Below, piece after piece: positions 17,519 to 27,203 of a stretch of DNA of 53,743 bases. The DNA is from Pseudomonas psychrophila HA-4 (GTDB lineage Bacteria; Pseudomonadota; Gammaproteobacteria; Pseudomonadales; Pseudomonadaceae). The translations under genes and the position numbers were made by a program. Position 1 is the stretch's first letter, and the number at the start of each line of letters is the position of its first letter. The notes beneath the pieces were generated by a model. It was given only the letters and a program-made list of their open reading frames with translations. It searched no databases and was not told the DNA's origin. The stretch covers positions 1 to 53,743 of the forward strand of contig NZ_ALJC01000027.1 in NCBI RefSeq assembly GCF_000282975.1, read 5' to 3'.

Positions 17519-18802
17519 ATGCCTCTACAAGAACAGTGTTTATGGGAAACCCTGACCCCTCAACGCCCTCAAGCGCCTGCCTTCAAGGGCGAATTGAACG
17601 TTGATGTGTGCGTCATCGGCGCTGGCATCACGGGCCTCTCAGCGGCTATTCATCTGCTCGAACAGGGTAAAAGCGTCTGCGTGCTGGAGGCACATCGCAC
17701 CGGACACGGCGGTTCGGGACGTAATGTGGGGCTGGTCAACGCCGGGATGTGGATCCCGCCGGATGACATCGAAGCCGGTTTTGGTGAGGCCATCGGCAGT
17801 CAGCTCAATCGCATGCTCGGCGCCGCGCCGTCGCTGGTGTTCAGCCTTGTCGACAAGTACCGCATCGACTGTCAGCTGCGCCGTGAAGGCACGCTGCACA
17901 TGGCCCATAACGCCCGTGGCGAAGCCGATTTACGCAGCCGTGAGCAACAATGGAAACGTCGCGGCGCGCCTATCGAACTGCTGACCGGCGCGGCGTGCGA
18001 AGCCGCTACCGGCACCTCAAAAATTGCTGCCGCCTTGCTCGATCGGCGCGCCGGAACGCTTAATCCAATGGCGTATACATCGGGTTTGGCCAAAGCGGCC
18101 AGCGACCTAGGTGGGCAGTTGTTTGACCATTCCCCGGTCACCGGGCTTGAGCGCCAAGGCCAGCGTTGGTCGGTGCAAACTGCACGCGGCGCGGTCAGTG
18201 CCGAGCAAGTGGTGCTGGCGTCCAATGCGTACACCGAAGGGGAGTGGACCGAGTTGAGGCGTAACTTTTTCCCCGGTTATTACTACCAGGTCGCCTCCAA
18301 ACCCCTGACCGATGACAGCGCCAAGCGCATCTTGCCCGGCGGCCAAGGGTCGTGGGACACGCGCCAAGTGCTCAGCAGTATTCGCCGCGATGCCGAAGGC
18401 CGTTTGCTGCTCGGGAGTCTGGGCAACGGCAATCAAAAGCCGATCTGGTTTCTCAAAACCTGGGCTGATCGCGTGCAGCAACACTACTTTCCCTACTTGA
18501 AAGGTGTGGAGTGGGAATGCACCTGGACTGGCTGCATCGCGTTTACCCCCGACCATCTCATGCGTTTATTCCAGCCTGCGCCCGGTTTAGTGGCAGTCAC
18601 GGGCTATAACGGCCGGGGCGTGACCACCGGCACAGTTGTCGGGAAAGCGTTCGCCGATTACCTGTGCAATGGCGACGTCAACGCCTTACCCATCCCCTTT
18701 GCGCCCATGCAGCCAGTGTCTGGCGCGGGGCTGCGCAGCTGTTTATATGAAGCCGGTTTCTCGCTTTATCACGCGGGTCAATGCCTGAGAATTGTTATCT
18801 AG
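17519..18802 (+). CDS. amaA: L-pipecolate oxidase, FAD-dependent
   Basis: AmaA is a FAD-dependent amine oxidase of the DadA/glycine oxidase-like fold that oxidises L-pipecolate to piperideine-6-carboxylate, the substrate of AmaB. The start at 17519 follows AAAGGAG and gives 427 residues. It has the N-terminal dinucleotide-binding GAGITG at 34-39 and the invariant acidic residue of the ADP-ribose fold (LEAHRTG). GRNVGLVNAGMW, the flavin-fold motif LASNAYTE and the C-terminal TGYNGRGVTTGTVVGKA are also present. The link to amaB and the LysR gene makes the pipecolate assignment more likely than other substrates. Confidence 0.9.
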   Translation: MPLQEQCLWETLTPQRPQAPAFKGELNVDVCVIGAGITGLSAAIHLLEQGKSVCVLEAHRTGHGGSGRNVGLVNAGMWIPPDDIEAGFGEAIGSQLNRMLGAAPSLVFSLVDKYRIDCQLRREGTLHMAHNARGEADLRSREQQWKRRGAPIELLTGAACEAATGTSKIAAALLDRRAGTLNPMAYTSGLAKAASDLGGQLFDHSPVTGLERQGQRWSVQTARGAVSAEQVVLASNAYTEGEWTELRRNFFPGYYYQVASKPLTDDSAKRILPGGQGSWDTRQVLSSIRRDAEGRLLLGSLGNGNQKPIWFLKTWADRVQQHYFPYLKGVEWECTWTGCIAFTPDHLMRLFQPAPGLVAVTGYNGRGVTTGTVVGKAFADYLCNGDVNALPIPFAPMQPVSGAGLRSCLYEAGFSLYHAGQCLRIVI

Positions 18803-19161
18803 GCGTGATATCCGATCGCCAGCCCTACGTTTTTGCGTACAGCGACTAGCCTCTTGTGGTGCGGCTTGTAGCAGTTACGCACCGAGAGTGTGCAGTTCGG
18901 TGACGCGTGTGGTTACAAGGCGGTTGCACAACGCAGGGCAACCCGGTTGCAACATTTGTCACGCCGGGTGGCACCTGTGTGAAACAAGTGGTTTCACCTT
19001 CCTCGGTTTAGACGGTGCATGCCCAATAAAAATGGGCTCAAAACAGTCGACAAAACAATAAAACAACGGCTTTTCCAAGAATAAAAAACCAATGGCACGC
19101 GCCTTGCTCAGCACTTTATGTGAAGTCGCAGTGCCAACTAAAAACTCAGGAGCACCACCTC
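18803..19161. promoter_or_regulatory. gene-free regulatory region upstream of braC
   Basis: A 359-base interval. It carries a perfect 7-bp inverted repeat GTGAAAC (18979-18985), AAGTG, GTTTCAC (18991-18997), about 100 bases upstream of a sigma-54 promoter. Two direct copies of CGGTTGCA lie at 18921-18928 and 18944-18951. These are candidates for an activator or repressor site. No coding sequence is supported. Confidence 0.5.
19093..19108 (+). promoter_or_regulatory. sigma-54 (RpoN) promoter of braC
   Basis: TGGCACG, four bases (CGCC), then TTGCT: an exact match to TGGCACG-N4-TTGCW, with the -24 GG at 19094-19095 and the -12 GC at 19106-19107. Transcription would start near 19119, leaving a leader of about 43 bases before the braC ATG. 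Confidence 0.85.
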
Positions 19162-20298
19162 ATGTCGCAGACGTTCTACAAGAAAGGCTTTCTGGCCCTC
19201 GCAGTGGCTACTGCGTTGGGCGTTTCTTCGTTTGTTCAAGCGGATGTGAAAATCGGTGTGGCGGGCCCGATGACCGGCGCCAATGCGGCATTTGGTGAGC
19301 AGTACATGACAGGGGCCAAGGCAGCGGCAGATGTTATTAACAAAGCGGGCGGCATTAACGGCGAGAAAATTGTACTGGTCGCAGGTGACGATGCCTGTGA
19401 GCCTAAGCAAGCCGTCGCCGTGGCCAACCGACTGGTCGATCAGGACAAAGTCATCGGCGTGATAGGGCATTTCTGTTCCTCGAACACCATTCCCGCGTCT
19501 GAGGTGTACGCCGATGCGGGTGTGATCATGATTACGCCGGGCTCGACCAACCCGCAGGTGACTGAACGCGGAATGGATGCCGTCTTCCGCATGTGTGGGC
19601 GCGATGACCAGCAAGGCATCGTGGCAGGCGACTACATCGTCGACGTGCTCAAAGGCAAGAAAGTCGCCGTTATTAACGACAAGGACACCTACGGCAAGGG
19701 GCTGGCTGACGCCACCGCTGCGCAACTGACCAAGCGGGGCGTAAAACCGGTCCTCGAAGAAGGCCTGACGCGGGGTGAGAAAGACTTCAGCGCGTTGGTC
19801 ACCAAAATCCGCGCCACGGGTGCTGATGTCGTGTATTTCGGCGGTCTGCACCCAGAAGCCGGTCCGCTGGTGCGTCAACTGCGTGAGGCGGGCCTTAAAG
19901 ACGTCAAGTTCATGTCCGATGACGGTGTTGTCACCGACGAGTTGGTGTCCACTGCGGGCGGTAAGCAATACGTTGATGGCGTGTACATGACCTTCGGTGC
20001 AGACCCACGTTTACTGCCAGACAGTAAAGTGGTGGTTGAAGAGTTCCGTAAAGCCGGCAAAGAACCCGAAGGCTACACCCTGTACGCCTACGCTTCGCTT
20101 CAAGCCCTGGCCGATGCGTTCAATGGCGCCAAGTCTAATAAAGGCGAAGACGCTGCCAAGTGGTTGAAGGCCAACCCGATTGAAACCGTGATGGGCAAGA
20201 AAGAGTGGGACGCCAAAGGCGACCTCAAAGTCTCTGACTACGTGGTGTATCAGTGGGACAAAGACGGCAAATATCACCAGCTGGAAAAACAGAAGTGA
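19162..20298 (+). CDS. braC: branched-chain amino acid-binding protein BraC
   Basis: BraC is the periplasmic binding protein for Leu, Ile, Val (and often Ala/Thr) feeding the BraDEFG ABC importer. The ATG at 19162, with AGGAG 9 bases upstream, gives 378 residues. A Sec signal peptide (about 1-27, cleaved after SSFVQA) precedes the mature start DVKIGVAGPMTGANA. The type I periplasmic binding fold is clear: two alpha/beta lobes, with ligand-site features such as FCSSNTIPASEVYADAG. It is the first gene of the braC-braG cluster and follows a sigma-54 promoter, so nitrogen or carbon control is likely. Confidence 0.96.
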   Translation: MSQTFYKKGFLALAVATALGVSSFVQADVKIGVAGPMTGANAAFGEQYMTGAKAAADVINKAGGINGEKIVLVAGDDACEPKQAVAVANRLVDQDKVIGVIGHFCSSNTIPASEVYADAGVIMITPGSTNPQVTERGMDAVFRMCGRDDQQGIVAGDYIVDVLKGKKVAVINDKDTYGKGLADATAAQLTKRGVKPVLEEGLTRGEKDFSALVTKIRATGADVVYFGGLHPEAGPLVRQLREAGLKDVKFMSDDGVVTDELVSTAGGKQYVDGVYMTFGADPRLLPDSKVVVEEFRKAGKEPEGYTLYAYASLQALADAFNGAKSNKGEDAAKWLKANPIETVMGKKEWDAKGDLKVSDYVVYQWDKDGKYHQLEKQK

Positions 20299-20603
20299 GA
20301 TGAACTGCTCGCCTGAACGGCGCATTGCGTCCGTTTAGGCGGGAATGAATCTGCACAACCTGCCTTCTTTTCCAGGAGCTGCGTAAACCGCACCACCCAG
20401 GCGAATGCCAGTCAGTTAATAGATGCAACGAGAAACCTGTGGGAGCCTGGCTTGCCAGCGATGCAGGCGATGCGGTTTATCTGTTGAACCGCGTCGATAC
20501 CTTCGCGGGCAAGCCCGCTCCCACAGGGGATACGCGTTAACTGGCGGGCATTAGTGTGGCGGGCGCGTGTTTGCGCAAGGGCTCAAATGCGTGAGATTGC
20601 GTT
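20299..20603. other. braC-braD intergenic region with a REP pair
   Basis: A 305-base gap without a gene. Its main content is the REP palindrome at 20436-20528. A hairpin here in the middle of an operon would let the abundant binding-protein mRNA (braC) outlast the membrane-component message, as is usual for binding-protein operons. Confidence 0.6.
20436..20528. repeat. REP palindrome pair between braC and braD
   Basis: Arms CCTGTGGGAGCCTGGCTTGC (from 20436) and GCAAGCCCGCTCCCACAGG (20510-20528) face each other. The left arm reads CCTGGCTTGCCAGCGA where the right has TTCGCGGGCAAGCC, so the left core has diverged from the consensus. Confidence 0.85.
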
Positions 20604-21518
<915 letters not shown>

Positions 21519-21520
21519 GT

Positions 21521-22804
21521 ATGTCTGCAGCCATTAATAAACCGATTGATATTAAAAAGAGCCTGGTCGATTCGATTCTGGCCGGGTTGATTTCACTGAT
21601 TGTGTTCGGGCCTATCGTGGGGGTCGTGCTCGACGGCTACAGCTTTAACCTGCAACCGGCCCGTGTTGGCTGGCTGGTCGGGATTGTGATGGTGGGGCGT
21701 TTTGCCCTGAGCCTGTTTTTGCAAACGTCCAAGGGCCTGAGAATCCTTCAGGGCTTTGAGTCCAGCGGCTCCGGCGTACACGTGTTGCCCCCGGACTACA
21801 AATCGCGACTGCGCTGGATCATTCCGGCACTCATTGTGATTGCCATCGTGTTCCCGTTCTTCGCTAACAAATACATCCTGACGGTGGTCATTCTCGGCCT
21901 GATTTACGTGTTGCTCGGCCTTGGGCTAAACATCGTGGTCGGCCTGGCTGGGCTGCTTGACCTGGGTTACGTCGCGTTCTACGCCATCGGTGCTTACGGG
22001 CTGGCGTTGGGCTACCAGTATTTGGGGCTTGGGTTCTGGTCGGTGCTGCCGCTGGCGGCCATTGCCGCGGCATTGGCGGGGTGCATTCTGGGGTTCCCGG
22101 TATTACGAATGCATGGTGATTATCTGGCCATCGTGACCTTGGGCTTTGGTGAAATTATTCGTCTGGTGCTCAACAACTGGCTGTCGTTCACGGGTGGGCC
22201 AAACGGCATGCCGGTGCCGTCACCGACCTTCTTCGGGATAGAGTTTGGTCGCGTCGCCAAAGAAGGCGGGGTGCCGTTCCATCAGTTTTTCGGTCTGGAC
22301 TACAACCCCAATATCAAATTCCTGTTCATCTACATCGTGCTGTTTTTGGTGGTGTTGTTGGTGCTCTACATCAAGCACCGCCTGACCCGCATGCCGATTG
22401 GTCGCGCCTGGGAAGCCCTGCGCGAAGACGAAATCGCCTGCCGTGCCATGGGCCTTAACCACGTACTGGTCAAGCTCTCGGCGTTTACCCTAGGTGCTTC
22501 GACCGCGGGCTTGGCCGGTGTGTTTTTCGCCAGCTACCAAGGCTTCGTCAACCCGTCCTCGTTCACCTTTTTCGAGTCAGCGCTGATCCTCGCGATTGTG
22601 GTGCTCGGCGGTATGGGGTCGACAGTGGGCGTGGTGATTGCCGCGTTCGTGCTGACCGTGGCCCCGGAACTGCTGCGCAGCTTTGCCGAATACCGGGTGT
22701 TGCTGTTCGGCGTTTTGATGGTGCTGATGATGATCTGGCGACCGCGAGGTCTTATCCGTATTAGCCGTGTCGGGGTGACACCACGCAAGGGAGTCGCGCC
22801 ATGA
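21521..22804 (+). CDS. braE: branched-chain amino acid ABC permease BraE (LivM)
   Basis: The second permease of the importer, 427 residues. It has an N-terminal extension of about 110 residues with two or three membrane segments. The conserved LivM core follows: NIVVGLAGLLDLGYVAFYAIGAYG, then the cytoplasmic loop RIGRAWEALREDEIACRAMGLN and the terminal GGMGSTVGVVIAAFVLTVAPELLR. Its stop overlaps the braF start by 4 bases, so translation is coupled. Confidence 0.95.
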   Translation: MSAAINKPIDIKKSLVDSILAGLISLIVFGPIVGVVLDGYSFNLQPARVGWLVGIVMVGRFALSLFLQTSKGLRILQGFESSGSGVHVLPPDYKSRLRWIIPALIVIAIVFPFFANKYILTVVILGLIYVLLGLGLNIVVGLAGLLDLGYVAFYAIGAYGLALGYQYLGLGFWSVLPLAAIAAALAGCILGFPVLRMHGDYLAIVTLGFGEIIRLVLNNWLSFTGGPNGMPVPSPTFFGIEFGRVAKEGGVPFHQFFGLDYNPNIKFLFIYIVLFLVVLLVLYIKHRLTRMPIGRAWEALREDEIACRAMGLNHVLVKLSAFTLGASTAGLAGVFFASYQGFVNPSSFTFFESALILAIVVLGGMGSTVGVVIAAFVLTVAPELLRSFAEYRVLLFGVLMVLMMIWRPRGLIRISRVGVTPRKGVAP

Positions 22805-23691
22805 ACAATCCCTCCATGGACAAAGACGTGGTGCTCTCGGTCGATAAACTGATGATGCACTTCGGTGGCATCAAAGCCCTGAGTGATGTCAGCCTCAAGG
22901 TCAAACGTAACTCCATCTTTGCCCTCATCGGCCCTAACGGCGCGGGCAAAACCACGGTGTTCAACTGCCTGACCGGTTTTTACAAAGCCACCGGCGGCAA
23001 GATTGAAATCACCGCCCGTGGCGCTCATACCAATGTGATCAAACTGCTGGGCGAACCATTCAAGCTCACTGACTTCGTGTCGCCCACAGCCTTCGTCAGC
23101 CGCCTGTACTACAAAATGTTCGGTGGTACCCACTTGGTCAACCGCGCAGGTCTGGCCCGCACCTTCCAGAACATTCGCCTGTTCAAGGAAATGTCGGTAC
23201 TGGAAAACCTGCTCGTGGCGCAACACATGTGGGTCAACCGCAACATGGTCGCGGGCATCCTTAATACCAAGGGTTATCGCAAGGCCGAAAGCGATGCGCT
23301 GGACCACGCCTTTTACTGGCTGGAGGTTGTTGATCTGGTGGACTGTGCCAACCGTTTGGCCGGTGAGTTGTCATACGGCCAGCAACGGCGCTTGGAGATC
23401 GCCCGGGCCATGTGCACGCGCCCGCAGATCATTTGCCTGGATGAGCCCGCAGCCGGCCTTAACCCTCAGGAAACCGAAGCCCTGAGCGCGATGATTCGCT
23501 TGCTGCGGGACGAGCACGACCTGACCGTGGTGCTGATTGAGCACGATATGGGCATGGTCATGAGTATTTCCGATCACATCGTGGTGCTCGACCACGGCAA
23601 CGTGATCGCCGAGGGCGGGCCAGAAGCGATTCGTAACGACCCGAAAGTGATCGCCGCCTACCTTGGCGCAGACGAAGAGGAGCTGATATGA
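22801..23691 (+). CDS. braF: branched-chain amino acid ABC ATPase BraF (LivG)
   Basis: A cytoplasmic ATPase of the importer, 296 residues. Walker A is GPNGAGKT (44-51). The LivG-specific insertion between Walker A and the Q-loop is present. The ABC signature is LSYGQQRRLEIARA, Walker B ICLDEPAAGLNP and the H-loop VLIEHDMGMVM. It overlaps both braE and braG by 4 bases, consistent with equimolar coupled synthesis. Confidence 0.96.
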   Translation: MNNPSMDKDVVLSVDKLMMHFGGIKALSDVSLKVKRNSIFALIGPNGAGKTTVFNCLTGFYKATGGKIEITARGAHTNVIKLLGEPFKLTDFVSPTAFVSRLYYKMFGGTHLVNRAGLARTFQNIRLFKEMSVLENLLVAQHMWVNRNMVAGILNTKGYRKAESDALDHAFYWLEVVDLVDCANRLAGELSYGQQRRLEIARAMCTRPQIICLDEPAAGLNPQETEALSAMIRLLRDEHDLTVVLIEHDMGMVMSISDHIVVLDHGNVIAEGGPEAIRNDPKVIAAYLGADEEELI

Positions 23692-24404
23692 CGAGCACGA
23701 TCCTCGAACTCAAGGAGCTGGATGTGCACTACGGGCCGATTCAGGCCCTGAAAAAAGTCTCGATGCACATTGAGGAAGGCGAAACCGTGAGCCTCATTGG
23801 CTCTAACGGTGCGGGCAAGTCGACGTTGCTGATGTCGATTTTCGGCCAACCTCGGGCCAGTGGTGGGCAAATCATTTATCAGGGCGTGGACATCACCCAG
23901 AAGTCCTCGCACTACATCGCCTCCAACGGCATCGCCCAATCGCCAGAAGGGCGGCGTGTGTTCCCCGACATGACCGTCGAAGAAAATCTGCTGATGGGCA
24001 CCATTCCCATTGGTGACAAGCACGCCAGCGAAGACATGCAGCGCATGTTCGAGCTGTTCCCTAGGCTCAAGGAACGCCGTACCCAGCGCGCCATGACCAT
24101 GTCGGGTGGTGAGCAGCAAATGCTCGCCATTGCCCGTGCACTTATGAGTCGCCCTAAATTGCTGCTGTTGGACGAACCCAGCTTGGGGCTGGCGCCGATT
24201 GTGGTGAAACAGATCTTTGCCACCCTGCGCGAGTTGGCGAAGACCGGCATGACCATCTTCCTGGTCGAGCAAAACGCTAACCACGCGCTGCGTCTATCGG
24301 ACCGAGCCTACGTGATGGTCAACGGCGAAATCCGCCTGACCGGCACCGGCAAGGAACTGTTGAGCAATGAAGAGGTGCGCAACGCCTACTTGGGCGGGCA
24401 TTAA
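23688..24404 (+). CDS. braG: branched-chain amino acid ABC ATPase BraG (LivF)
   Basis: The second ATPase of the importer, 238 residues. It has Walker A GSNGAGKS (38-45), the LivF-type Q-loop region SPEGRRVFPDMTVEENLLMG, signature MSGGEQQMLAIARAL, Walker B LLLLDEPSLGLAP and H-loop FLVEQNANHAL. It is the last gene of the cluster and is followed after 16 bases by a REP hairpin that may mark the operon end. Confidence 0.96.
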   Translation: MTSTILELKELDVHYGPIQALKKVSMHIEEGETVSLIGSNGAGKSTLLMSIFGQPRASGGQIIYQGVDITQKSSHYIASNGIAQSPEGRRVFPDMTVEENLLMGTIPIGDKHASEDMQRMFELFPRLKERRTQRAMTMSGGEQQMLAIARALMSRPKLLLLDEPSLGLAPIVVKQIFATLRELAKTGMTIFLVEQNANHALRLSDRAYVMVNGEIRLTGTGKELLSNEEVRNAYLGGH

Positions 24405-24420
24405 GCAACCCCGCTTCCCA

Positions 24421-24486
24421 GTAGGAGCGAGCGTGTCTCGCGATCTTTTGATGTTTTAAAAGATCGCGAGGCAAGCTCGCTCCTAC
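24421..24486. repeat. REP-type palindrome after braG
   Basis: GTAGGAGCGAGC (24421) and GCTCGCTCCTAC (24475-24486) enclose the inner arms TCGCGATCTTTT and AAAAGATCGCGA. The whole 66 bases form one long hairpin with few mismatches. The same GATCTTTT-containing subtype occurs at 32712-32772 and, truncated, at 39703-39755. Confidence 0.85.
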
Positions 24487-25146
24487 AGCGCTGCCGCAAA
24501 TTGTGGAAAACAATATTGCAACCCTACGAAAGCGCGACATAAAGACGCTGCAAATCACTGTTTTGTCATCGTTTTGACTTGTCCCCGTTTGCTGTGGAGG
24601 TGGCTGTGGGTAACGTGGGAGTAGTTGGCTGTAGCCCTTTGTTTACAAGCCTTTCAGGCGAGTGGTTGATTTTTGATCAGCTGTTTTTGCTTGGCTTGTC
24701 GTGTAACTTGTCAACAGATTTATTGGTTTTTTAACAACGATAAATGGGCATGACTAACCTGTGGATAAGTCTGTGATTAAACTCTGGAAAGAACGCGCAA
24801 GGCGGCGTAGTGGCTGGCTTCTGGCTATCTGTCGGATTTAGCCATCCGCACCCTTTTGGGGCGCCTGCATGCCCGGGGCGTCCCGGTCAAGTAAAAAAAC
24901 CCTTCAAGTTGCGCTGTAAGCCTTGTGCATAAAGGCTTTTGGCATTCTCGAGTTGCCCCCAAAGACTGTGGGCGGGCCTGTGGATAAGGTGAGTGTAAAC
25001 AGCGCCAGCCCATACAGAGCAAGGCTTAGATGGGTTTGGTTGTTTTTTGTACAGTTTGCTGGTCTTGATGCTGGCGCGAAGGCCGGGCATTCTGCTGAGG
25101 GTCTTATTTTAACGGCGGTCAAAGCCCGCCAGCCAAGGAGAATACG
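24487..25146. other. gene-free region with DnaA-box-like sites
   Basis: The remainder of a 742-base interval holds no supported gene. It has two perfect DnaA boxes TGTGGATAA (24760-24768 and 24979-24987). Single-mismatch relatives lie at 24502-24510 (TGTGGAAAA), 24606-24614 (TGTGGGTAA) and 24924-24932 (TGTGCATAA). All read in the same direction. A+T-rich stretches lie around 24700-24745. The SDR promoter must lie in the right part. Confidence 0.45.
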
Positions 25147-25914
25147 ATGACTTCCACGCTGTTTATTACCGGCGCGACATCCGGATTTGGTGAGGCGTGT
25201 GCGCGCAAGTTCGCGCAAGCAGGTTGGAAACTGGTTCTCACCGGCCGTCGTGAGGATCGTTTAAACGCACTGTGCGAAGAGTTATCCCAGCACACCGAAG
25301 TGCATGGCCTGGTTGTAGACGTGCGTGATCGCGCAGCGATGGAGCAAGCGATTGCCAACTTGCCGCCTTCGTTCAGCACGTTGCGTGGACTTATCAACAA
25401 CGCAGGGCTTGCGTTGGGCACAGACCCGGCGCCCAAGTGTGACCTCGACGATTGGGAAACCATGGTCGACACCAACATCAAAGGCCTGCTGTTCACCACC
25501 CGCCTGCTGTTGCCACGACTGATTGCCTACGGGCGCGGTGCCGGGATCGTTAACTTGGGTTCCATCGCGGGTAGCTATCCCTACCCTGGCAGCCACGTGT
25601 ATGGCGGCACCAAGGCGTTCGTGAAGCAGTTCTCGCTCAACCTGCGCTGTGATTTGCAGGGCACTGGCGTGCGGGTCAGCAACATTGAACCGGGCTTGTG
25701 TGAAAGCGAGTTCTCCATGGTGCGCTTCGGCGGCGACAAAGCCCGCTACGACGCGACCTATCAGGGCGCAGAGCCGATCCAGCCGCAAGACATTGCCGAG
25801 ACGATTTTCTGGGTGCTCAACACCCCGGCGCACATCAACATCAACCGCCTTGAGCTGATGCCTGTCAGCCAGTCGTGGAGCGGCTTCGCCATCGAACGCA
25901 ACGCCAAAGAATAA
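25147..25914 (+). CDS. SDR-family NADP-dependent dehydrogenase (YdfG-like)
   Basis: A 255-residue classical short-chain dehydrogenase. It has the cofactor motif TGATSGFG (8-15), with RR at about 34-35 favouring NADP. NNAG follows the first half, the catalytic Ser lies in NLGSIAG, and Tyr152 and Lys156 form the YxxxK motif. EPGLCESEF and the C-terminal NINRLELMPVSQSWSGF match E. coli YdfG, which acts on 3-hydroxy acids and malonic semialdehyde. A strong AAGGAG precedes the ATG. It stands alone, so the physiological substrate is not shown by context. Confidence 0.85.
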   Translation: MTSTLFITGATSGFGEACARKFAQAGWKLVLTGRREDRLNALCEELSQHTEVHGLVVDVRDRAAMEQAIANLPPSFSTLRGLINNAGLALGTDPAPKCDLDDWETMVDTNIKGLLFTTRLLLPRLIAYGRGAGIVNLGSIAGSYPYPGSHVYGGTKAFVKQFSLNLRCDLQGTGVRVSNIEPGLCESEFSMVRFGGDKARYDATYQGAEPIQPQDIAETIFWVLNTPAHININRLELMPVSQSWSGFAIERNAKE

Positions 25915-25941
25915 CGTAGCGTCTTTCTACAAGGGTTAGCG

Positions 25942-27075
25942 TCAGCTTAGGTAGTGCGCCAAGCCGCTGTAGCAGGTGGCCAGGTGATAGGGCGTGGTTG
26001 AGGGCATGTCTTCGCGGCTGACGTTACCCGCCGCATCCCGGCATTCGTACCAACCGCCGGCGTGCAAAAAGCGCTGTTGCAACGCCAGCAATTGGCGTTG
26101 TACGCGCTCAAGGCAGTCGGGGCGCAAGGTCAGGGCGCGCAGGTACTCGGCCTGAGCCCAGATGCGCTGGGTGCCGTCACGCAAGGTGCCATCCGGGGCG
26201 AGCATGCCGCATACCGCGCCAGTCTGCGGGTCAACCCCGACCTGCTCGGCAAAGCCGAACGCGCGGTCCAACGAGCCATACAAGGCGGTCTTGCGCAGCA
26301 GGGGTGAGGATTCCAGCAAGAACAACCACTCAAACTGATGGCCCGGCTCAAACCAGTTATCCACAGCCTCGCGTGGTTTCTCGAGCATTACGTTATGCAC
26401 AGGCTCAACGAAGCGCTGCTGCATGCCTTCGGCCAGCGCCAGCAAGGCAGCTTGCGTCGGGGCATCGTCGCGCACCGACAACGTGGCCAAAAAGGCTTCA
26501 GCCAAGTGCATCAGTGGGTTTTGCAGCGGGCCGCTGCCCAGTGACGACCAGTCTTGGTCGAGGCTGGCTTCATACAGGCCGTTGCCATCACTGAACTGCT
26601 CGGCCACCACTTTGAGGGCGGCATTGAGCACCGAGGCCACCAACGGCTCGCGCACTTTGGCCCAGTAATGGGCGCAGGCGAAGATGATGAAAGCGTGGGT
26701 ATAGAGGTCTTTGCGTTGATCCAGCGGCGCGCCGTGCGGGTCGATGCTGTAGAACCAGCCGCCATGTTCGGCGTCGTGGAAACGGCTCTGCAACGAGCGG
26801 AATAGCGCCGCAGCGCGCTCGGCGGCATCAGGGAAAGCAGGGTCGTCGATCAGGCTGGCAAACACATACAACTGACGGGCGCAGGCCATGGCGCGATAGC
26901 GCTGGGGCGGCAACGGTTGATGCGTCGGGCTGAGTGCCTCGTAAGGCAGCGCCAGTTCGGCATTCCAGCCGGGGCCTTGCCAGAGCGGCACGATGACCTG
27001 ACGGAAATGCTGCTGCACGGCCGCAAAGGTTGCGGTCAGTTCAGGCGAAAAGGTGGAGGTGGCTGCATCAGGCAT
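25942..27075 (-). CDS. AGE-family epimerase/isomerase
   Basis: A 377-residue protein of the N-acylglucosamine 2-epimerase superfamily, an alpha/alpha-6 barrel. Features include RQLYVFASLID near residue 67, the GGWFYSID segment and KDLYTHAFIIFACAHYW near 125. NPLMHLAEAFLATL near 185, NWFEPGHQFEWLFLL and QRIWAQAEYLRAL complete the barrel; the conserved His of the last two motif groups are candidate catalytic bases. Bacterial relatives isomerise mannose to fructose or epimerise sugars, and the exact sugar cannot be read here. It converges with the SDR gene with 27 bases between stops. A perfect DnaA box lies inside it at 26357-26365. Confidence 0.82.
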   Translation of the reverse strand: MPDAATSTFSPELTATFAAVQQHFRQVIVPLWQGPGWNAELALPYEALSPTHQPLPPQRYRAMACARQLYVFASLIDDPAFPDAAERAAALFRSLQSRFHDAEHGGWFYSIDPHGAPLDQRKDLYTHAFIIFACAHYWAKVREPLVASVLNAALKVVAEQFSDGNGLYEASLDQDWSSLGSGPLQNPLMHLAEAFLATLSVRDDAPTQAALLALAEGMQQRFVEPVHNVMLEKPREAVDNWFEPGHQFEWLFLLESSPLLRKTALYGSLDRAFGFAEQVGVDPQTGAVCGMLAPDGTLRDGTQRIWAQAEYLRALTLRPDCLERVQRQLLALQQRFLHAGGWYECRDAAGNVSREDMPSTTPYHLATCYSGLAHYLS

Positions 27076-27123
27076 CGGTGGGCGTCGTCACGGCTGGGCG
27101 TTTGCGCGACATGATACACGCAA

Positions 27124-27196
27124 AACTTGTAGCCGCTGCCGCAGGCTGCGATGGGTTGCGCAGCGACCCTGCTTCGCCTGCGGCAGCGGCTACAGG
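27124..27196. repeat. GTAGCCGCTGCCG inverted repeat between the epimerase gene and ureG
   Basis: TTGTAGCCGCTGCCGCAGGC faces GCCTGCGGCAGCGGCTACAG, a nearly perfect stem of about 18 bp, around a GCGCAGCGACC centre. The family is the same as the repeats at 10096-10130 and, more loosely, 53400-53526. It lies just past the ureG 3' end. Confidence 0.75.
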
Positions 27197-27203
27197 TTCG
27201 GTT

